A DNA stretch of 64,000 nt from the NCBI GenBank assembly GCA_030522415.1, contig CM060107.1, forward strand, positions 9,134,770 to 9,198,769, given 5' to 3'. Of the stretch, positions 24,791 through 37,356 are shown piece by piece; positions within the stretch are counted from its first letter, which is position 1; each line of letters opens with the position of its first letter. The stretch comes from Channallabes apus. Taxonomy: Eukaryota > Chordata > Actinopteri > Siluriformes > Clariidae. The notes beneath the pieces are model-generated. The model saw only the letters and a program-made list of their open reading frames with translations. It did no database searches and had not been told where the DNA came from. The position numbers were made by a program, and so were the translations under genes.

Positions 24791-25014
24791 TATCGTTGCC
24801 GCAAAAGTTTTACATTACATTTACATTTACGCGTTACATAGTTTTTTCATTTATACAATAATAATATTAATAGCAACTAGCTTTTAGATCTTCATACTAT
24901 TCGGATTCGCCTTTTTTCTGCGATTTTTGAAGAACGCGCGAGTTTCCTCGTCTAAGAACAACAAACGGAATTCAGCTCCAAACAACTAAAACTCCAACAC
25001 AGAGGTACGTTATA

Positions 25015-25661
25015 ATGTCTACCGTTCAGCTCGTTCAGTGTGTAGAGTGCAGGATGTTTAGACATTCTTTCTCCGTCATTAGCGATAATTTTATTTATGA
25101 TAAGTGTGTGTTAGTGAGCACTCTGACGGAGAAGATATCAGCGTTAGAGGAGCGCATCCAGACTTTAGAGAGGGTTAGAGAGTGTGAGAGCAGCGTTATT
25201 CCCGTAGCGGACAGTCTGGGTGCCGCAGGCGGAGATAAACAGCCCCCGACTCCGGCATTAGAGCCCTCACAGCGGGGCGAGTGGGTGACGACTCGGCGGC
25301 ATACTCGTTCAGCCAAAGCTAATGCTAAGGCTAGCCCACCTCCTCTGCGCTTCACGTGTCCAACAGGTTTGACCTCCTCAGTGCTGCACCCGCTGAGAAA
25401 CCTGAAAGCGCTCTGGTTATAGGAGACTCTATACTGAGGCACGTGAAATTAGCTAGACCTTTAGGGGCGCCAGCGGCAGTGGTTAGATGTATCCCGGGAG
25501 CCAGAGCACCGGACATAGCAGGTAATCTTAGGGCTCTAGGAGAGCACAGGTTCTCTAAGATAGACACTTTCCACTTTCCACAGTTCCCCACTCGGGAAGG
25601 TGCTGCTCTCATTTCCTGTAGTATAGCTCATAGTCTCAGTAGAGGTCTAGTTAATCGGTGA
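25015..25661 (+). pseudogene. LINE ORF1 relic: zinc-knuckle-like N-terminus and esterase domain
   Basis: It starts MSTVQLVQCVECRMF with a CxxC pair and a later DKC, then a coiled-coil-like stretch (STLTEKISALEERIQTLE). A frameshift near 25370 leads to [13 protein letters not shown], which holds the GDS nucleophile motif of the SGNH-type esterase found in CR1/L2 ORF1. After RFSKIDT the domain jumps to [10 protein letters not shown], so the middle part with the GTND-type block is deleted. Intact, the protein is thought to bind RNA/DNA and assist retrotransposition. A pseudogene copy. Confidence 0.85.
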
Positions 25662-25757
25662 CAATCCAGAGCCCAGGCCAGGGAGCAGACAGACAGGCTA
25701 AACCAACCGTCTGCTAGCTGCATAGAGTCGTCACTCAGGGTTCACCTTATTGAGACT

Positions 25758-27698
25758 GTGTCTGTTCCCCGAGCTAAACAAAAATGTAGAAAGACTCAGA
25801 AAGTCTGTTTTAATAATCTAATTAACATAAAGACCACAAACTCGGATCATACTGAATGCGCAGCCGGCACCTCTGATCTGAAGATAGGATTGTTAAATAT
25901 TAGATCTCTCGCATCAAAAGCGGTTATTGTTAATGAAATTATGACAGATCAGGCGTTTAAATATACTCTGTTTAACTGAAACATGGGTTAAACAGGACGA
26001 GTATGTAGCTCTAAATGAAGCTAGTCGTCCTGGATACAGCTACATACACCAGCCTCGGTTAACTGGTAGAGGAGGAGGTGTCGCAGTTATTCATGATGAT
26101 AATCTGTCTATCGTACAAAAACACGGACACAAATTTAATTCATTTGAAATTCTTTATAGTAACATAAGTGTATTTAAGTATATTAAGTCAGCTCAGTCGA
26201 TTCCACTAATTATAATTTACAGACCTCCAGGGCCGTATTATAAATTTCTTAGTGAATTTGCAGATTTCATCTCAAACTTAGTCGTTTCTGTAGACAAAGT
26301 GTTAATTGCTGGAGATTTTAACAATCACTTTGAGAATCCAGAAGACCCTCTGAGAACAGCATTTATGTCTATACTGGAGTAAATCAGTGTGTAGTAGGAC
26401 CCACTCATGAAGCAGGTCACACTTTAGCCTTAATAATATTCTTCGGATTAAGTATAAGAAATGTATTCACAATTCCACTGTCTGAAATTATCTCAGATCA
26501 CTATCTTGTCTCCATTCAAGTGTGTCACAGTGATAATGTACGCACAGCACTGCGCTACCATATTAAATGTACATTCACGTCAACTACCACAGAGAATTTT
26601 GTCAGTAATCTCCCACAGTTACCAACTTCGATTAGGCCACCGTCTGACCCCACAGAACTTGATCAGGCGACTGAATATTTAGAGTCGACACTTCGTTGTA
26701 CCTTAGATAATGTAGCTCCAGCTAAAAGAAAAATTATTAGAGATAAGAAACTCGCTCCCTGGTATAACGATCACACGCGCACTTTAAAATAGACTGCTCG
26801 GAAATTAGAGCGTAAATGGCGTCAAACTAAATTGTTGGTATTTCAAATAGCATGGAAAGAGAGCATCCTGAACTATAGGAAAGCTCTTAGTGTAGCTAGA
26901 TCAACGTATCTCTCCACTCTTATAGAAGAAAATAAAAATAATCCTAGATTTTTATAGAAAAAAAATAAAAAATCCTAGATTTTTATTAAAAAAAAAATAA
27001 TAATCCTAGATTTTTATTTAATACCGTAGCCAAATTAACCAGAAATAAGACCACTACAGAAATCTCCACAACAACATCATGCAATAGTGAGGACTTCATG
27101 AACTTTTTTAATAATAAAATTGTAAATATCAGGCATAAAATTGAGGCTTTGAAACCGAACAATGTAATTGATGCAGATGTTAACCTAGCCATGTCAGATT
27201 GGAACCTAGAATACTTTACTCCCCTTGAAGAGAATGAACTAATTTCACTCATCTCTTCTCCAAATTCATCAACCTGTATATTAGATCCTATTCCGAGACA
27301 TTTTCTTAAACAGATAGTACCAGTAATAACAGAACCACTGTTGAGAATAGTTAATTCCTCACTCAGCATTGGTTATGTTCCAAAATCTTTTAAATTAGCA
27401 GTTATCAAACCAATAATTAAGAAACCTGACCTCGACCCCTGTCAGCTGTCCAATTACAGGCCAATATCAAACCTCCCCTTTATCTCTAAGATTCTGGAAA
27501 AGATAGTATCGGGGCAACTATGCTCATATCTACACAGAAATGGCATACATGAACTGTATCAGTCAGGATTTAGGCCTCATCACAGCACAGAAACAGCACT
27601 CGTTAAAGTAGTAAATGACCTCCTACTGGCCTCTGATCAGGGTTGTGTAACTATGCTTGTATTACTCGACCTCAGTGCAGCTTTTGACACCATTGATC
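25758..27698 (+). pseudogene. LINE ORF2 5' part: AP endonuclease and first half of reverse transcriptase
   Basis: The endonuclease is seen as GLLNIRSL, then after a frameshift near 25975 ETWV, YRPPGP, GDFNNH and, after a stop near 26383, GPTHEAGHT and SDHYLV, all in the expected order. The reverse transcriptase begins about 27098 with [38 protein letters not shown] and motif [11 protein letters not shown], where the DIRS sits. A small A-rich tandem stretch (CCTAGATTTTTAT repeated) lies at 26942-27018. Confidence 0.88.
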
Positions 27699-27966
27699 GT
27701 CTCGGGTTACATTTCTGTAACCCTGTTCCCTGAAAGGTGGGAACGAGATGCTGCGTGAAAACGCTATGGGAACCAGTTTGTCGCGTTGCCGGTCGTTGAA
27801 GCATGCTGTGAAAACACGCCAAAGTTTTTGGCTATATATAACCTCGACAGGTGACGTCATCTGATTAGATGTAGGTGGAGGTTATAAAAACAGGTGAGCC
27901 GGCAACGACCTCAGATTAATTTGTCTGAACAGCCGTCCGGTCACGTGGTAGTGCGGCATTGCGACG

Positions 27967-28073
27967 CAGCATCTCGTTCCCGCCTTTCAGGGAACAGGGT
28001 TACAGAAATGTAACCCGAGACGTTCCCTAGCAAGGCTACACTCGATGCTGCGTGAAAACGCTATGGGAACGAG
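27967..28073. repeat. DIRS copy 2 internal complementary region
   Basis: Complement of both tips, junction GAGAC/GTTCC at 28021/28022. It carries AGAAATG and TAGCAAGGCTACACTCG, variants found in this copy's own tips (27699 and 40961) but not in copy 1. Confidence 0.88.
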
Positions 28074-28199
28074 AATACCAACGCCGCCGCACTACAGGTG
28101 TCTGGACCCCAAGGTTGTGTAGCGTGTGCGCACAAAGCCAAGAAGGTCTCAGAGCTATGCCTGGGCAGCTAACTCGGGGGCAGTGAGCCCGGAGTAGCA

Positions 28200-29701
28200 T
28201 GAACATCCAGATTTATAAATGTAAGAAATGTGTGCGGGGAGGAACCAACCCTTCGCGCCACACAATTACTGCAGGGGATACCTCCTGCTGGTGAGACTGG
28301 GATGATCACCCTGGTTGGGTGAGCCCTGCTTCCCAGAGGCGAAGTGAACCCACGCGCCTCATAGGAGAGGGCAATATGCGTCTCTCACCCAGTATAGTGG
28401 CGCTCTGACTTACGCCACTAGCTGATGCGGTGGACGTGAATCTGAAAAGCACATACTGGATAGTAAGTGAAGTTTCTCCTGCTCCGAAGCTGTAAAAGGC
28501 GGAGGACAGAAGGCTTCAAACAATGCAGCTAAGAAAATCCTGAGGGTACTAGGGCACAAGCCCAAGGACAAGCTTTTACTGCAGAAGCTCCAGCACTGAA
28601 ATATTTTGGCAGTGGACTGGGTCTACCTGCTTGGCACACACTTGTTGCAGGGGAATACCTCTTGCTAATCCAATAGCTGAGGCGATCCCCTGGTTGAATG
28701 AGCCCTGATTCCTAGAGGCGAAGTGAGCCCACGCGCCTCATAGGAGAGGGCAATAGCATCTCTCATCCAGAGCATGAAGAAGTTGCTCTGACCTACGCCA
28801 CTAGCTGATGCGGTGGACGTAGATCTGAAGAGCACAAGCTGGACACAGCAAGTGAAGTCTCTCCTGCTCCGAAGCTGTAAGCGCGGAGGACAGAAGGCTT
28901 CAAAAACAATAGGGTGCCTGTTGGGTTTATAGTTTAGCTTTTGGAAGATAGTTGAAAGAGGATGCAGTTACGCACGTCCTGAAAGTGCTAGGGCATAGAC
29001 CCGAGGACGGAAACTCCAGCACTGAAACAATTCGGCAGTGGACTGGGTTTACCTGCTTAGCAGACACTTGCTGCAGGGGAATACCTCTTGCTAGTGCAAT
29101 AGATGAGGCAATCCCTTTGGCTGAAAGAGCCCTGATTCCTAGAGGCGAAGTGAGGCCACGCGCCTCATAGGAGAGGGCAATAGCATGTCTCATCCAGCAC
29201 ATGTAGAAACTGCTCTGACCTACGCCACTAGCTGATGCGGTGGACGTAGATCTGAAGAGCACAAGCTGGACACAGCAAGTGAAGTCTCTCCTGCTCCGAA
29301 GCTGTAAGCGCGGAGGACAGAAGGCTTCAAGAGCAATAGGGTGCCTGTTGGGTTTATGGAGCTTTCTGAAGATAGTTGAGAGAGGATGCAGTCACGTACG
29401 TCCTGAGAGTACTAGGGCACAGACCCGAGGAGGGAAACTCCAGCACTGAAACAATTCGGCAGTGGACTGGGTTTACCTGCTTAGCATATACTTGCTGCAG
29501 GGGAATTCCTCTTGCTAATGCAATAGATGAGGCAATCCCCAGGGTTGAAAGAGCCCTGATTCCCAGAGGCGAAGTGAACCCACACGCCTCATAGGAGAGG
29601 GCAATAGCATCTCTCATCCAAAACATGTAGAAGCTGCTCTGACCTACGCCACTAGCTGATGCGGTGGACGTAAATCTGAAGAGCAGTAAAAGGCGAAGCA
29701 T
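28200..29701 (-). pseudogene. DIRS copy 2 tyrosine recombinase relic with four tandem 3' units
   Basis: Marker CTGATGCGGTGGACGT recurs at 28422, 28804, 29232 and 29655 (spacing 382, 428, 423 bp). Each unit encodes on the minus strand the STASASGVGQSSFYM, LTSPLGIRALS and IALARGIPLQQ blocks. The outer unit (28200-28430) again carries the YNLD-type tail region. Copy 1 has three units. All are interrupted. Confidence 0.8.
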
Positions 29702-29728
29702 ATCTTAGAAGGCAAGAGGTCCGCCTTG

Positions 29729-30868
29729 CTACATGAAAATCTCTCCCTGACTACTTCGGAGTGGGGTTACCATTCCCCGTGTGTCAGAGATAGACTGGAC
29801 AGTACTACTGCTCCCGCGTCCATGCTGGAATGTAAATCGCTCTGAGGGACAGGAACCTGGTGCGCTAGCTGTTAGCGGCGCGAGCACAGTCCGCCCTGGC
29901 GATAATATATGAGACTGCCATAGTGTTGTCCCCCGCACTAGGACATGGCAGCCTCTCAACTGCTGGAGGAAGTGCTTTAGGGCCAGAAATAGAGCCATCA
30001 TTTCGAGGCAATTGCTGTGCCATGCGAGAAGATAGCCTCTCCAGCTCCCTTGAGCTGGACAGTCATCAGAGACCGCACCCCAGCCTATGAGGGAAGCATC
30101 TGTCGTTAGCCTCAGCGATGACAAGATGAACTTAGAGTGGGACCCAGAGTAGAGACCGGGGTCTGAACCACGTAGAAAGGGTACGAAGCACCTGGCGCGT
30201 AACCCATATTGGGGATTGGCCCTAGTGATATCCCCTGGTTCTTAGCCACAACTTAGAATGCTCTCATGTGCAGAAGGTCCAAAGGTGTCACCGTGGATAC
30301 AGCTGCCATGAGAGCTAGGATGTCTGAAAGTGATGGTCACTTTCTGGTCTAGCTTGTTTTCCTTGAGGGTGTTGAGAATGGGTTCGATACGAGCGGGAGA
30401 CAGCTGTGCCCGCTTACGACGGAATCCCATATAGCACCCAATGTGTTGTCCTCTGCACAGGAAAGAGCACGCTTTCGTGGCGTTGGGTCCCAGTCCTGAG
30501 GACAGAGATGAGCTAGGACGACATGCTGATGTCGAAGCACTAGCCACCGGATGCCCTGGGACTCCCGTAAGACCCAGGGCTAAATCCGTGCATTTTGTGT
30601 GTGTGCGGGTGAGCTAGACCAATGGAAGGACCCGATACTGGTAAGCTTCGCCCCCGAAAGCGAACCTCAGGATCTCCCTGTGTTGTGGCAATGTTTCTGT
30701 ATGAAAGTAAGCGTCCTTAAATCGATTGTCAGAAACAATCGCTTGGTAGGGTTGAGAGCAATCACCTTTACAGTCAAGAACTGAACTGTATTCATTGATT
30801 TTCAGGTAGCGGGAGAGCCCGCAGAATCTGAAATATTGGACGCAGCCCCCGTTCCTCTTGGGAACCAA
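29729..30868 (-). pseudogene. DIRS copy 2 reverse transcriptase and RNase H relic
   Basis: Same blocks and order as in copy 1, minus strand: reverse transcriptase 30868-30614, connection with SPARIEPIL about 30547-30242, RNase H 30124-29729 with LEMMALFLALKHF. Several stops and shifts; inactive. Confidence 0.82.
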
Positions 30869-31347
30869 GAATACCGACTGTAGTAGCCTGACTCACTGTC
30901 TGGTGGGGGAACATGTTCCATGGCCCCCTTCCCCGGCAGCCTGTCAGCAGATGCGCACTTTCTGGTTTCATGGAAGTGGAGGCCACGCCATTGAAAACAC
31001 AGAAGGTGAAGTGAGAACTGAATCCTGTAGTTCCTCTCTCCAGTGCTTAGTACCCAAGGAGATATACTTGGCAGTAGCTTCCACGCTGCCAGTTTCTCCT
31101 AAAAGGGCAAAAGTTTCGGCAGCTTGGTTAAACGGGGGGGAGGATGTTAGATGTTCGGCATCCTGAAGCATGGCAGGAAAAACCGAAGAACTAACAGCCT
31201 ATTGGAGACTGGTGTTGCCCGAACACCAGTGGTGGCGGAGCAAAACACCGACCTCCTGGGGGTGCCAGGGAGAACACATATTCGTTAAAAAGGAATTCTG
31301 GGTGCCTTTCCCTATTGGGGGGGCCACCCCCATTTATTTTATTTTAT

Positions 31348-31412
<65 letters not shown>

Positions 31413-31416
<4 letters not shown>

Positions 31417-31700
31417 TGTCGCCATTAAAAACCTGCGTTTCGAGAAAAGGGATCCCGTGACTTGCCGCGGCTTTGCGCGGCTGCGTGCGGGAAGCTGTGA
31501 ACATGCCCTTCATTACCTGTAGGGGGCAGTCGTGTTTCAGTCTGAAGTATTGTGTGTCTACTGAAGCCGAAAATGTGTGCAAATTAAACTGCGCATGCGT
31601 GTTTGGAGTCGCTGTGCCGGCGCTGTGGATCAGTCGGTTGTGGATCATCACGGAGGTACAACACGGTGTGGCTGCTGCTGGAGTTTGTCGTGTTCGAGGT
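31413..31700 (+). promoter_or_regulatory. GC-rich leader and splice donor of the 8.6-kb element (plus strand)
   Basis: CpG-rich DNA after the left tip ends at a near-perfect donor TTCGAG/GTAAGTTT (GT at 31699-31700). A frame containing MPFITCRGQS is open up to the donor but has no recognisable domain; it may be an untranslated first exon. Confidence 0.4.
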
Positions 31701-32161
31701 AAGTTTAGCTTTCTTTTTTGGATGTGATTCTCGCTTTCATGACTCCCAATTAATGTTCATCTTAATCTCAGGACGTACAATTAGCAATTTCAGTTTTTAA
31801 TAGTGTGGAGATTCACAAAACACCGTTTTCGTGTAAAAACCTGAACCTACGGAGCCCCCATGGGTCCTGTGGTAAATAAATAAATAAATAAATAAATATA
31901 ATAATAACGAACCGAGCGCGCGGATTAATACACCGAGATGTGTGTTTCTTACCCCCAACCCGAGTGAAAACGGCGTCTTCAGACAAAGGCTCGCCAGTTA
32001 GATGCCATTTCTGAACAAACTGAGTCGTGTGTGTTAAAGCATTAAATGGTGAAAGAGCACTAGCAATAAACGTTTTTTTTTCTGAAGCCGAACTTTATTA
32101 AAGAGTTACGAGTAAAGAACCTGTACATATGTTCATACAGTATTGACAGCAGCTCTAATTT

Positions 32162-33142
32162 ACTGCGGTAAAGCCAGCCGCGGTTCAGAAAAACACGGTC
32201 AAGCCAGCCGCGATTGATTTTAGTGCGCGCGCATATTACAGCGATTACGGTAGTTTCATGAACAACACAGAGAGAATGCCCCATATCTGAAAAATGCTGC
32301 AGTAAAATAGTTTCATATGTGGTGTGTATATAGTATGGGACGTCCTGAATAAGAACTGATCATTGTTGTTTTCTACTTATTAGAAATGGGGTCTTTATAC
32401 CCCTTTAAAATGTAATAATGCCCCATATCTCAAAAATGCTGCAGTAAAATAGTTTCATATGTGGTGTGTATATAGTATGGGACGTCCTGAATAAGAACTG
32501 ATCATTGTTTTTTTCTACTTTTTTTTTTTTTATCATATAATGTGTGTACATTATATGGGATAAAAACTGACCATGGCGTTTTATACTTACTAGAATTTAT
32601 TTTTTCATAGGTCTCTGAAGTGAAATAAAGGCATTTTATTTAACTTTTTTTCCCCATTGTGAACATTTGTTTATTTGACCTCTCTTCCAAAGCAGACGTT
32701 AATCCTCATTATAGAAAACATTCATTGAAGAATAACTGCTACTTTTGAACAGTAAAACAAAATAAAAATCAATTCTGGTATTTAGAAAGACTAAATACAT
32801 TATTTTGTCTGTTTTCTACGAATTCTGCTGTAACTTATCTACATAAAACAATTATTTGAATGGTGAATATTTAAGAAAAATATTGTAACAGACAACCGTC
32901 AAAGTCACCAATAAATAACACGGATATTAAAGCAGAAATGCAAATAAATAAGCAAGTAAAAATTGACGAGCATGTTGTATTATCTCTCAGTCCTGGGCGT
33001 CTAAATGAAAAGCGCTCTGAAAGCGCGTTGTCTCTGTGTCGGTCCTGAAACTACCGTAATCACTGTAATATGTGCGCACACTAAAATCAATCGCGGCTGG
33101 CTTGACCGTGTTCTTCTGAACCGCGGCTGGCTTTACCGCAGT
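32162..33142. mobile_element. Nested hAT-like element, 981 bp, TSD TCTAATTT
   Basis: The 8-bp duplication TCTAATTT lies at 32154-32161 and 33143-33150. TIRs start ACTGCGGTAAAGCCAGCCGC and run about 105 bp with few mismatches, unusually long for hAT MITEs. Inside is a direct tandem duplication of about 105 bp (about 32275-32378 and 32417-32520). No transposase frame. Confidence 0.93.
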
Positions 33143-33309
33143 TCTAATTTGTCTAAATCGCATTGCAGACAATAAAAATAAGTCGAGTCATCCTGTGACC
33201 CTACATGCTTAATCTTTGCACACATGATTCTTCCTTCTCACTTTTTCCTTAATCCCTCACTGTTCTATCTTGTATTTTCTAACGGTGTCAGAAACTTTGT
33301 GTTAGTAGC

Positions 33310-33400
33310 ACTGCTTGACGCCTTCCTCTTTTGTAATTTGCTTTGGATAAAGGCAAACTTACAAAAGATGAAGAAATGCCTAAATGTAGTTGTACGAATA
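33310..33400 (+). repeat. Relic of a dispersed fish repeat
   Basis: TTTGCTTTGGATAAAGGCAA and GCCTAAATGTAG resemble the CTTTGGATAAAAGCGTCTGC end of the dispersed fish repeat whose other end appears at 51748 and 52535. Short and diverged. Confidence 0.4.
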
Positions 33401-33453
33401 AAAGATTATGTAATGATACAATGTAAATATTTTCACAGAAACAAAGTGTAAAG

Positions 33454-34001
33454 ATGAGACGTGAATCTGAAGAGGATCTCTTTGATGATTGCCTGGTAAA
33501 GCATTGTTTTCTTATTAATTATACAATTTATTAATACCTTGAATATAGTGTTTGTTGTATTGGACAGAAGCATACTGTATAAATGCAAATGAATATATAA
33601 ATGAGTAATTATTGAACGAATTTTCATGTTTGGACTAACCCTTTAAATACAAACTCAGCATTCATCATAGGATTTCCTGACACTGTAAAGCCATCTCATG
33701 CCATGTTTTACTGATGCAAGATAAAGCAATTTAACCCAAGTTTAACAATATGAAGTGATGGTCATTTTTTTATTATCATTTATTTTTATTTTTATTTTTT
33801 TCTCAATGAAGTCAGCACAGGTTGAAGCAATTCAGATTTTTTTGCTTCTCAAAATAAATGATTTATTTTCTTGTAAATTTTATGCAGGGGGACAGACGAA
33901 GTGACACCTTCTTAAAATCCTTGTCGTCCGTTGAAGGGGAAGAACCGGTTGGTGTATCCATAATCCTTGAAGGAGAGGCTATTTTCAGAAAGTTCTTCTA
34001 G
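33454..34001 (+). CDS. Small spliced ORF inside the 8.6-kb element
   Basis: An acceptor TTTTCACAG at 33438 precedes an exon with ATG at 33454 and 14 codons (MRRESEEDLFDDCL). A donor CTG/GTAAAG at 33496, an intron of 392 bp, an acceptor TTTTATGCAG at 33887 and a second exon in phase follow (GDRRSDTFLKSL, EGEEPVGVSII) to TAG at 33999-34001; 51 residues in all. A two-base shift just before the stop would let the frame continue about 20 residues to TAA, so the stop may be a mutation. AATAAA lies near 34460. No homologue recognised; it may be the 3' exons of a transposon-encoded protein. Splicing is inferred. Confidence 0.4.
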
Positions 34002-34674
34002 AACTTGATGGGATTAAGCTATCACCAAAAGTGCAAGCTTTAAAGATGAAGTTATCATCTTAAAACATTTGATTTGGCTTGACTACAAGTGTTTACATGT
34101 TGTGTTTACATGTTCAGCTTAAAATGTTTTCATGCATTAAGGTTTCAATGGCATACTTTTAAGTGCACTAGTCCAGAGTGCTGATTTGAAAGTTGCAACT
34201 TCACTGCTTCAGAGGGCTATTACGTTTTAACGTTTATTCTACAGTTTGTTTAAAGTATTTTCTGCTGCATTTTATTTCTAAATGAATGCTGTATTTTATT
34301 TATTTATTATTTTACACAATTTTGTTTAAAACAAGTATTTCAGGCCCTGGTGCCGTGCAGTTTTTTTCTATGGATGCAAAATTTAGCTGAATGCACTTTT
34401 ATTAAAAAGACAACTTGGATCTAGACTGTGAATGTCACAAATATTTGGTAATGTTGGTGAATAAACTGTTTAATTATATTTTAGTTGTGTGATTTATGAA
34501 AGATATAGATGAAATAATTACTTAAGTTTCTTTCCAAAACATAAATTAGCAATGTTTACATTATTATAGGGAGTAATAGGTAGCAAACCTACGCCCTTGT
34601 GTGTGTGTGTATGTATATATATGGAAATATAATTAATATTTTCGTGTTTAATTACAAAAAAAACATTTTAATGG

Positions 34675-34968
34675 TTAGTGATTGTTGCAGACATTTACAC
34701 TATTTTTGAGAACTATTAAGTTCTCCTTCAACGTGTCATAGCCGATAACTGCCCCTTTGAAGCCTTTGAATGGTGTTAAAAATACTTGCAAAACAAGTAT
34801 TGCAGCCATACATTGGAGGGAACTTCTGAGGTGGTCAGTGATTGATGGCACGGTCGGTCGGAGGGGGTTGTGATCACACCTATAGATCTTTTGTTCTAGG
34901 CTATCGGTCAAATGTCTCTCCACTTGGAAGCAAAAACATGCAAGGGATTTCAGCATCTCGACGCCCAT
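34675..34968 (-). CDS. Minus-strand ORF of the 8.6-kb element, possible last exon
   Basis: 97 open codons with an acceptor-like GCTTAG immediately upstream on the minus strand. The product has no low-complexity bias: MLKSLACFCF, HLTDSLEQKIYRCDHNP and LTPFKGFKGAVIGYD can be read. It converges on the plus-strand unit that ends near 34470. A minus-strand donor CCAG/GTAAGA near 39227 and an open block at 38719-38501 could be upstream exons running in from the right tip. Function unknown; a transposase or accessory protein is possible but no catalytic signature is visible. Confidence 0.35.
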   Translation of the reverse strand: MGVEMLKSLACFCFQVERHLTDSLEQKIYRCDHNPLRPTVPSITDHLRSSLQCMAAILVLQVFLTPFKGFKGAVIGYDTLKENLIVLKNSVNVCNNH

Positions 34969-35290
34969 ACTAAGCTGTTTATAAAGTAGACACTGTTTGT
35001 TTTTTCATTTTGTAATCTTTCCCGTGTTTACCGTGTACTGTACAATGTATATTCATTTTTTAATGAATTACTGTAAATAAACTACACATTCCGTTGATTT
35101 ACCAGAAATGACTTTTCTGTTTTTTTTGTGTGTGCTAAACTAAACTTCAGGGTCAAAGTAATAGCGATTTTATTTGAAAAGTATTATATATTTACAATGC
35201 TGATAAGTTCAAGCTTAGATTCATATATAAACTGCTTCAAAGTCTTTCCGTGACCGCTGAAATCCGACAGACGCAGGGCTCAAGGGAGGT

Positions 35291-35334
<44 letters not shown>

Positions 35335-35385
35335 ATGTGTGTGTGTGCGGGTTAGTGTGCCTGTCCTATTTCAGCGGATTTTTCC

Positions 35386-35878
35386 GCTACCGCAGATCAG
35401 TTTATCAACTTGTAATATATACATTTTAGGAATATATTAACATGTGCAGACATTTAAGGTTGCGCTGCCCTCTCTTGCCCCTGCGTAGAGCCTACACACA
35501 CACACACACATCTATCTATCTATCTATCTATCTATTATATAAATACACATTTGGAATCTGCATCTACATTTTCTGTTACAAGTATAGAATTAGGTTCAGC
35601 TGAGACTCATGATCAATGGTGTTAGGGTACTTATGTAGTGATAATTAGTTTCAGCCAGATCATTAAACTAACAATGGACTATGACACTCTTGAGAGGGGA
35701 TATGAAGGTGTTATTCATTTATTTATTCTCTACAAGGGTGCGAACTACAATACAGACCAAACTATAACTCTCTCTTACTACTATAAAAATTCTAGACATA
35801 AACAAACAAAATACAGCTTTTTTTCCTCAGAGGTAAACGGAAAAGTGAAGTTGTTCAGCTGTTCACTGTCACTGCATA
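35386..35878 (+). repeat. 490-bp direct repeat, copy 1
   Basis: Nearly identical to 37357-37839, from ACCGCAGATCAGTT to CTGTTCACTGTCACTGCA, differing at a few bases and in the ATCT microsatellite length. It contains a frame beginning MDYDTLERGYEG in both copies. A TG-rich block with GTGACCGCTGAAATCCGACA precedes this copy. Confidence 0.9.
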
Positions 35879-36066
35879 TAAAACATAATATGATCTTTTT
35901 GAGTTATAATGTTTTTTTTTTATTATTCATAAGAAAACCTTTCAGTTTTGTAAATATTCTAGTTATAGTGTGTTATGTTTTTTTTAGGTTAAACGGTTTT
36001 GAGAATTAGACCATCCAGCTTAGATAAATGTTATGTCATTGATAAAATCTGGATTAAGGATATTTT

Positions 36067-36072
36067 ATTATA

Positions 36073-36159
<87 letters not shown>

Positions 36160-36180
36160 ATATATATATTTATTTTTTAT
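36067..36180. repeat. (TA)n microsatellite
   Basis: Long TA tract with a few TTTA interruptions, followed by T-rich sequence. Confidence 0.95.
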
Positions 36181-37356
36181 TTTTTTTAGTTTCCCCCTGA
36201 GGGATTGCCACCTTATTGTGGTCTGGGGGTTTGCGTGCCTCAACACAATTCAGCAAATACAATACTGTTACTATACAGTAAGGCCAGGTAAAAACAGTGC
36301 TCGAACATGATGCCCCCCTCCCCCCACCCCGTGTTGTCTGGTCTAGAACGGCGCTGCCTCTGACCGTCTTTTGTCTTGTAAATGAGTATTCTCACTCACC
36401 TTCCAATCCCCCCAGCGCACACACTCTGTTTGTACTGTAAACTGTACTGTAACTGTGTTTGCTAGGGCACTTGGTTATACACAGTACTTTAATGTATGGA
36501 ACACTTACTTAACTTACTGGTTTGGTTTAAATATCGCTTATTACCTTATTCAGCAAAATAAATTCATTATTAACGTATTGAAGTATTTTAGTTAAGGACA
36601 AAAACTGTGCTTGTGTTTAGAACTGCTGAACAGCCGAAAACACACACACACACCCATCCCCCCACCAAAAACACACACGCACACACAGAGCAATTAACAC
36701 CAGGAGTGGAAGGTGACAAACCTCAATGGAGAATACCAAGTTTGTCGTTGCTCTTTTGGAGTTCTTAAAACCTAAAACATTTATTTATACTGAGAAAAAA
36801 TTATTATGGGTCACAATCACAAACACAAATACATATAATCAAGTGTTTAACTGGTTTCATTTGTTTCTATGATCAATAATTATTATTTTCAGCCCAACTC
36901 TTTGACTATTTAAAACAAAGTTGTGTCCCATTTTTTGCCCATTGAAGTTGTTGGTTCAACTAAACAATTTTTAAATACCCAAACAATCCCCCAAAATTAA
37001 AACACGCAAAACATGACTTTAACAATTCAATTTATTCTTCCAAAACTAGTCAAAGTTAAAACAGTAATTAATATAAAACAGATGAATACATGTTGTCTTT
37101 TTGCTTAAAGTTCATTAAACAACCCGGATACACCAGCTGCTTATAAGTCTCTATCTATAGTCCTTTTACATTAAAATAAAAAAATTTCAAATATCAAAAC
37201 TATTACATATTTGTTATTAATAATGTTATTACTTAACAGTTTAAGTCTTTGTTTCCCCCAAAGTACTGTATCAGACATTTTGCAGTTCTATGTTCAGAAT
37301 ATACAGTAGACCTGATCAAACATCATTCTAAAGCTGTCGGACTGTGACGTCATCGC
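36181..37356. other. Interior of the 8.6-kb element, unrecognised
   Basis: Near 36195-36240 the text CCTGAGGGATTGCCACCTTA and GTCTGGGGGTTTGCGTGCCT recalls the 5' end of some fish LINEs, but it is too short to assign. The rest is AT-rich, and no open frame of interest is present. Confidence 0.4.

Noticed and set aside
25095..25612. Minus-strand ORFs over LINE ORF1
   Set aside because: They are shadows of the plus-strand ORF1 coding sequence.
35510..35536. Regular short repeats as a CRISPR array
   Set aside because: They are ATCT, TA and TG microsatellites without spacers, in vertebrate DNA.
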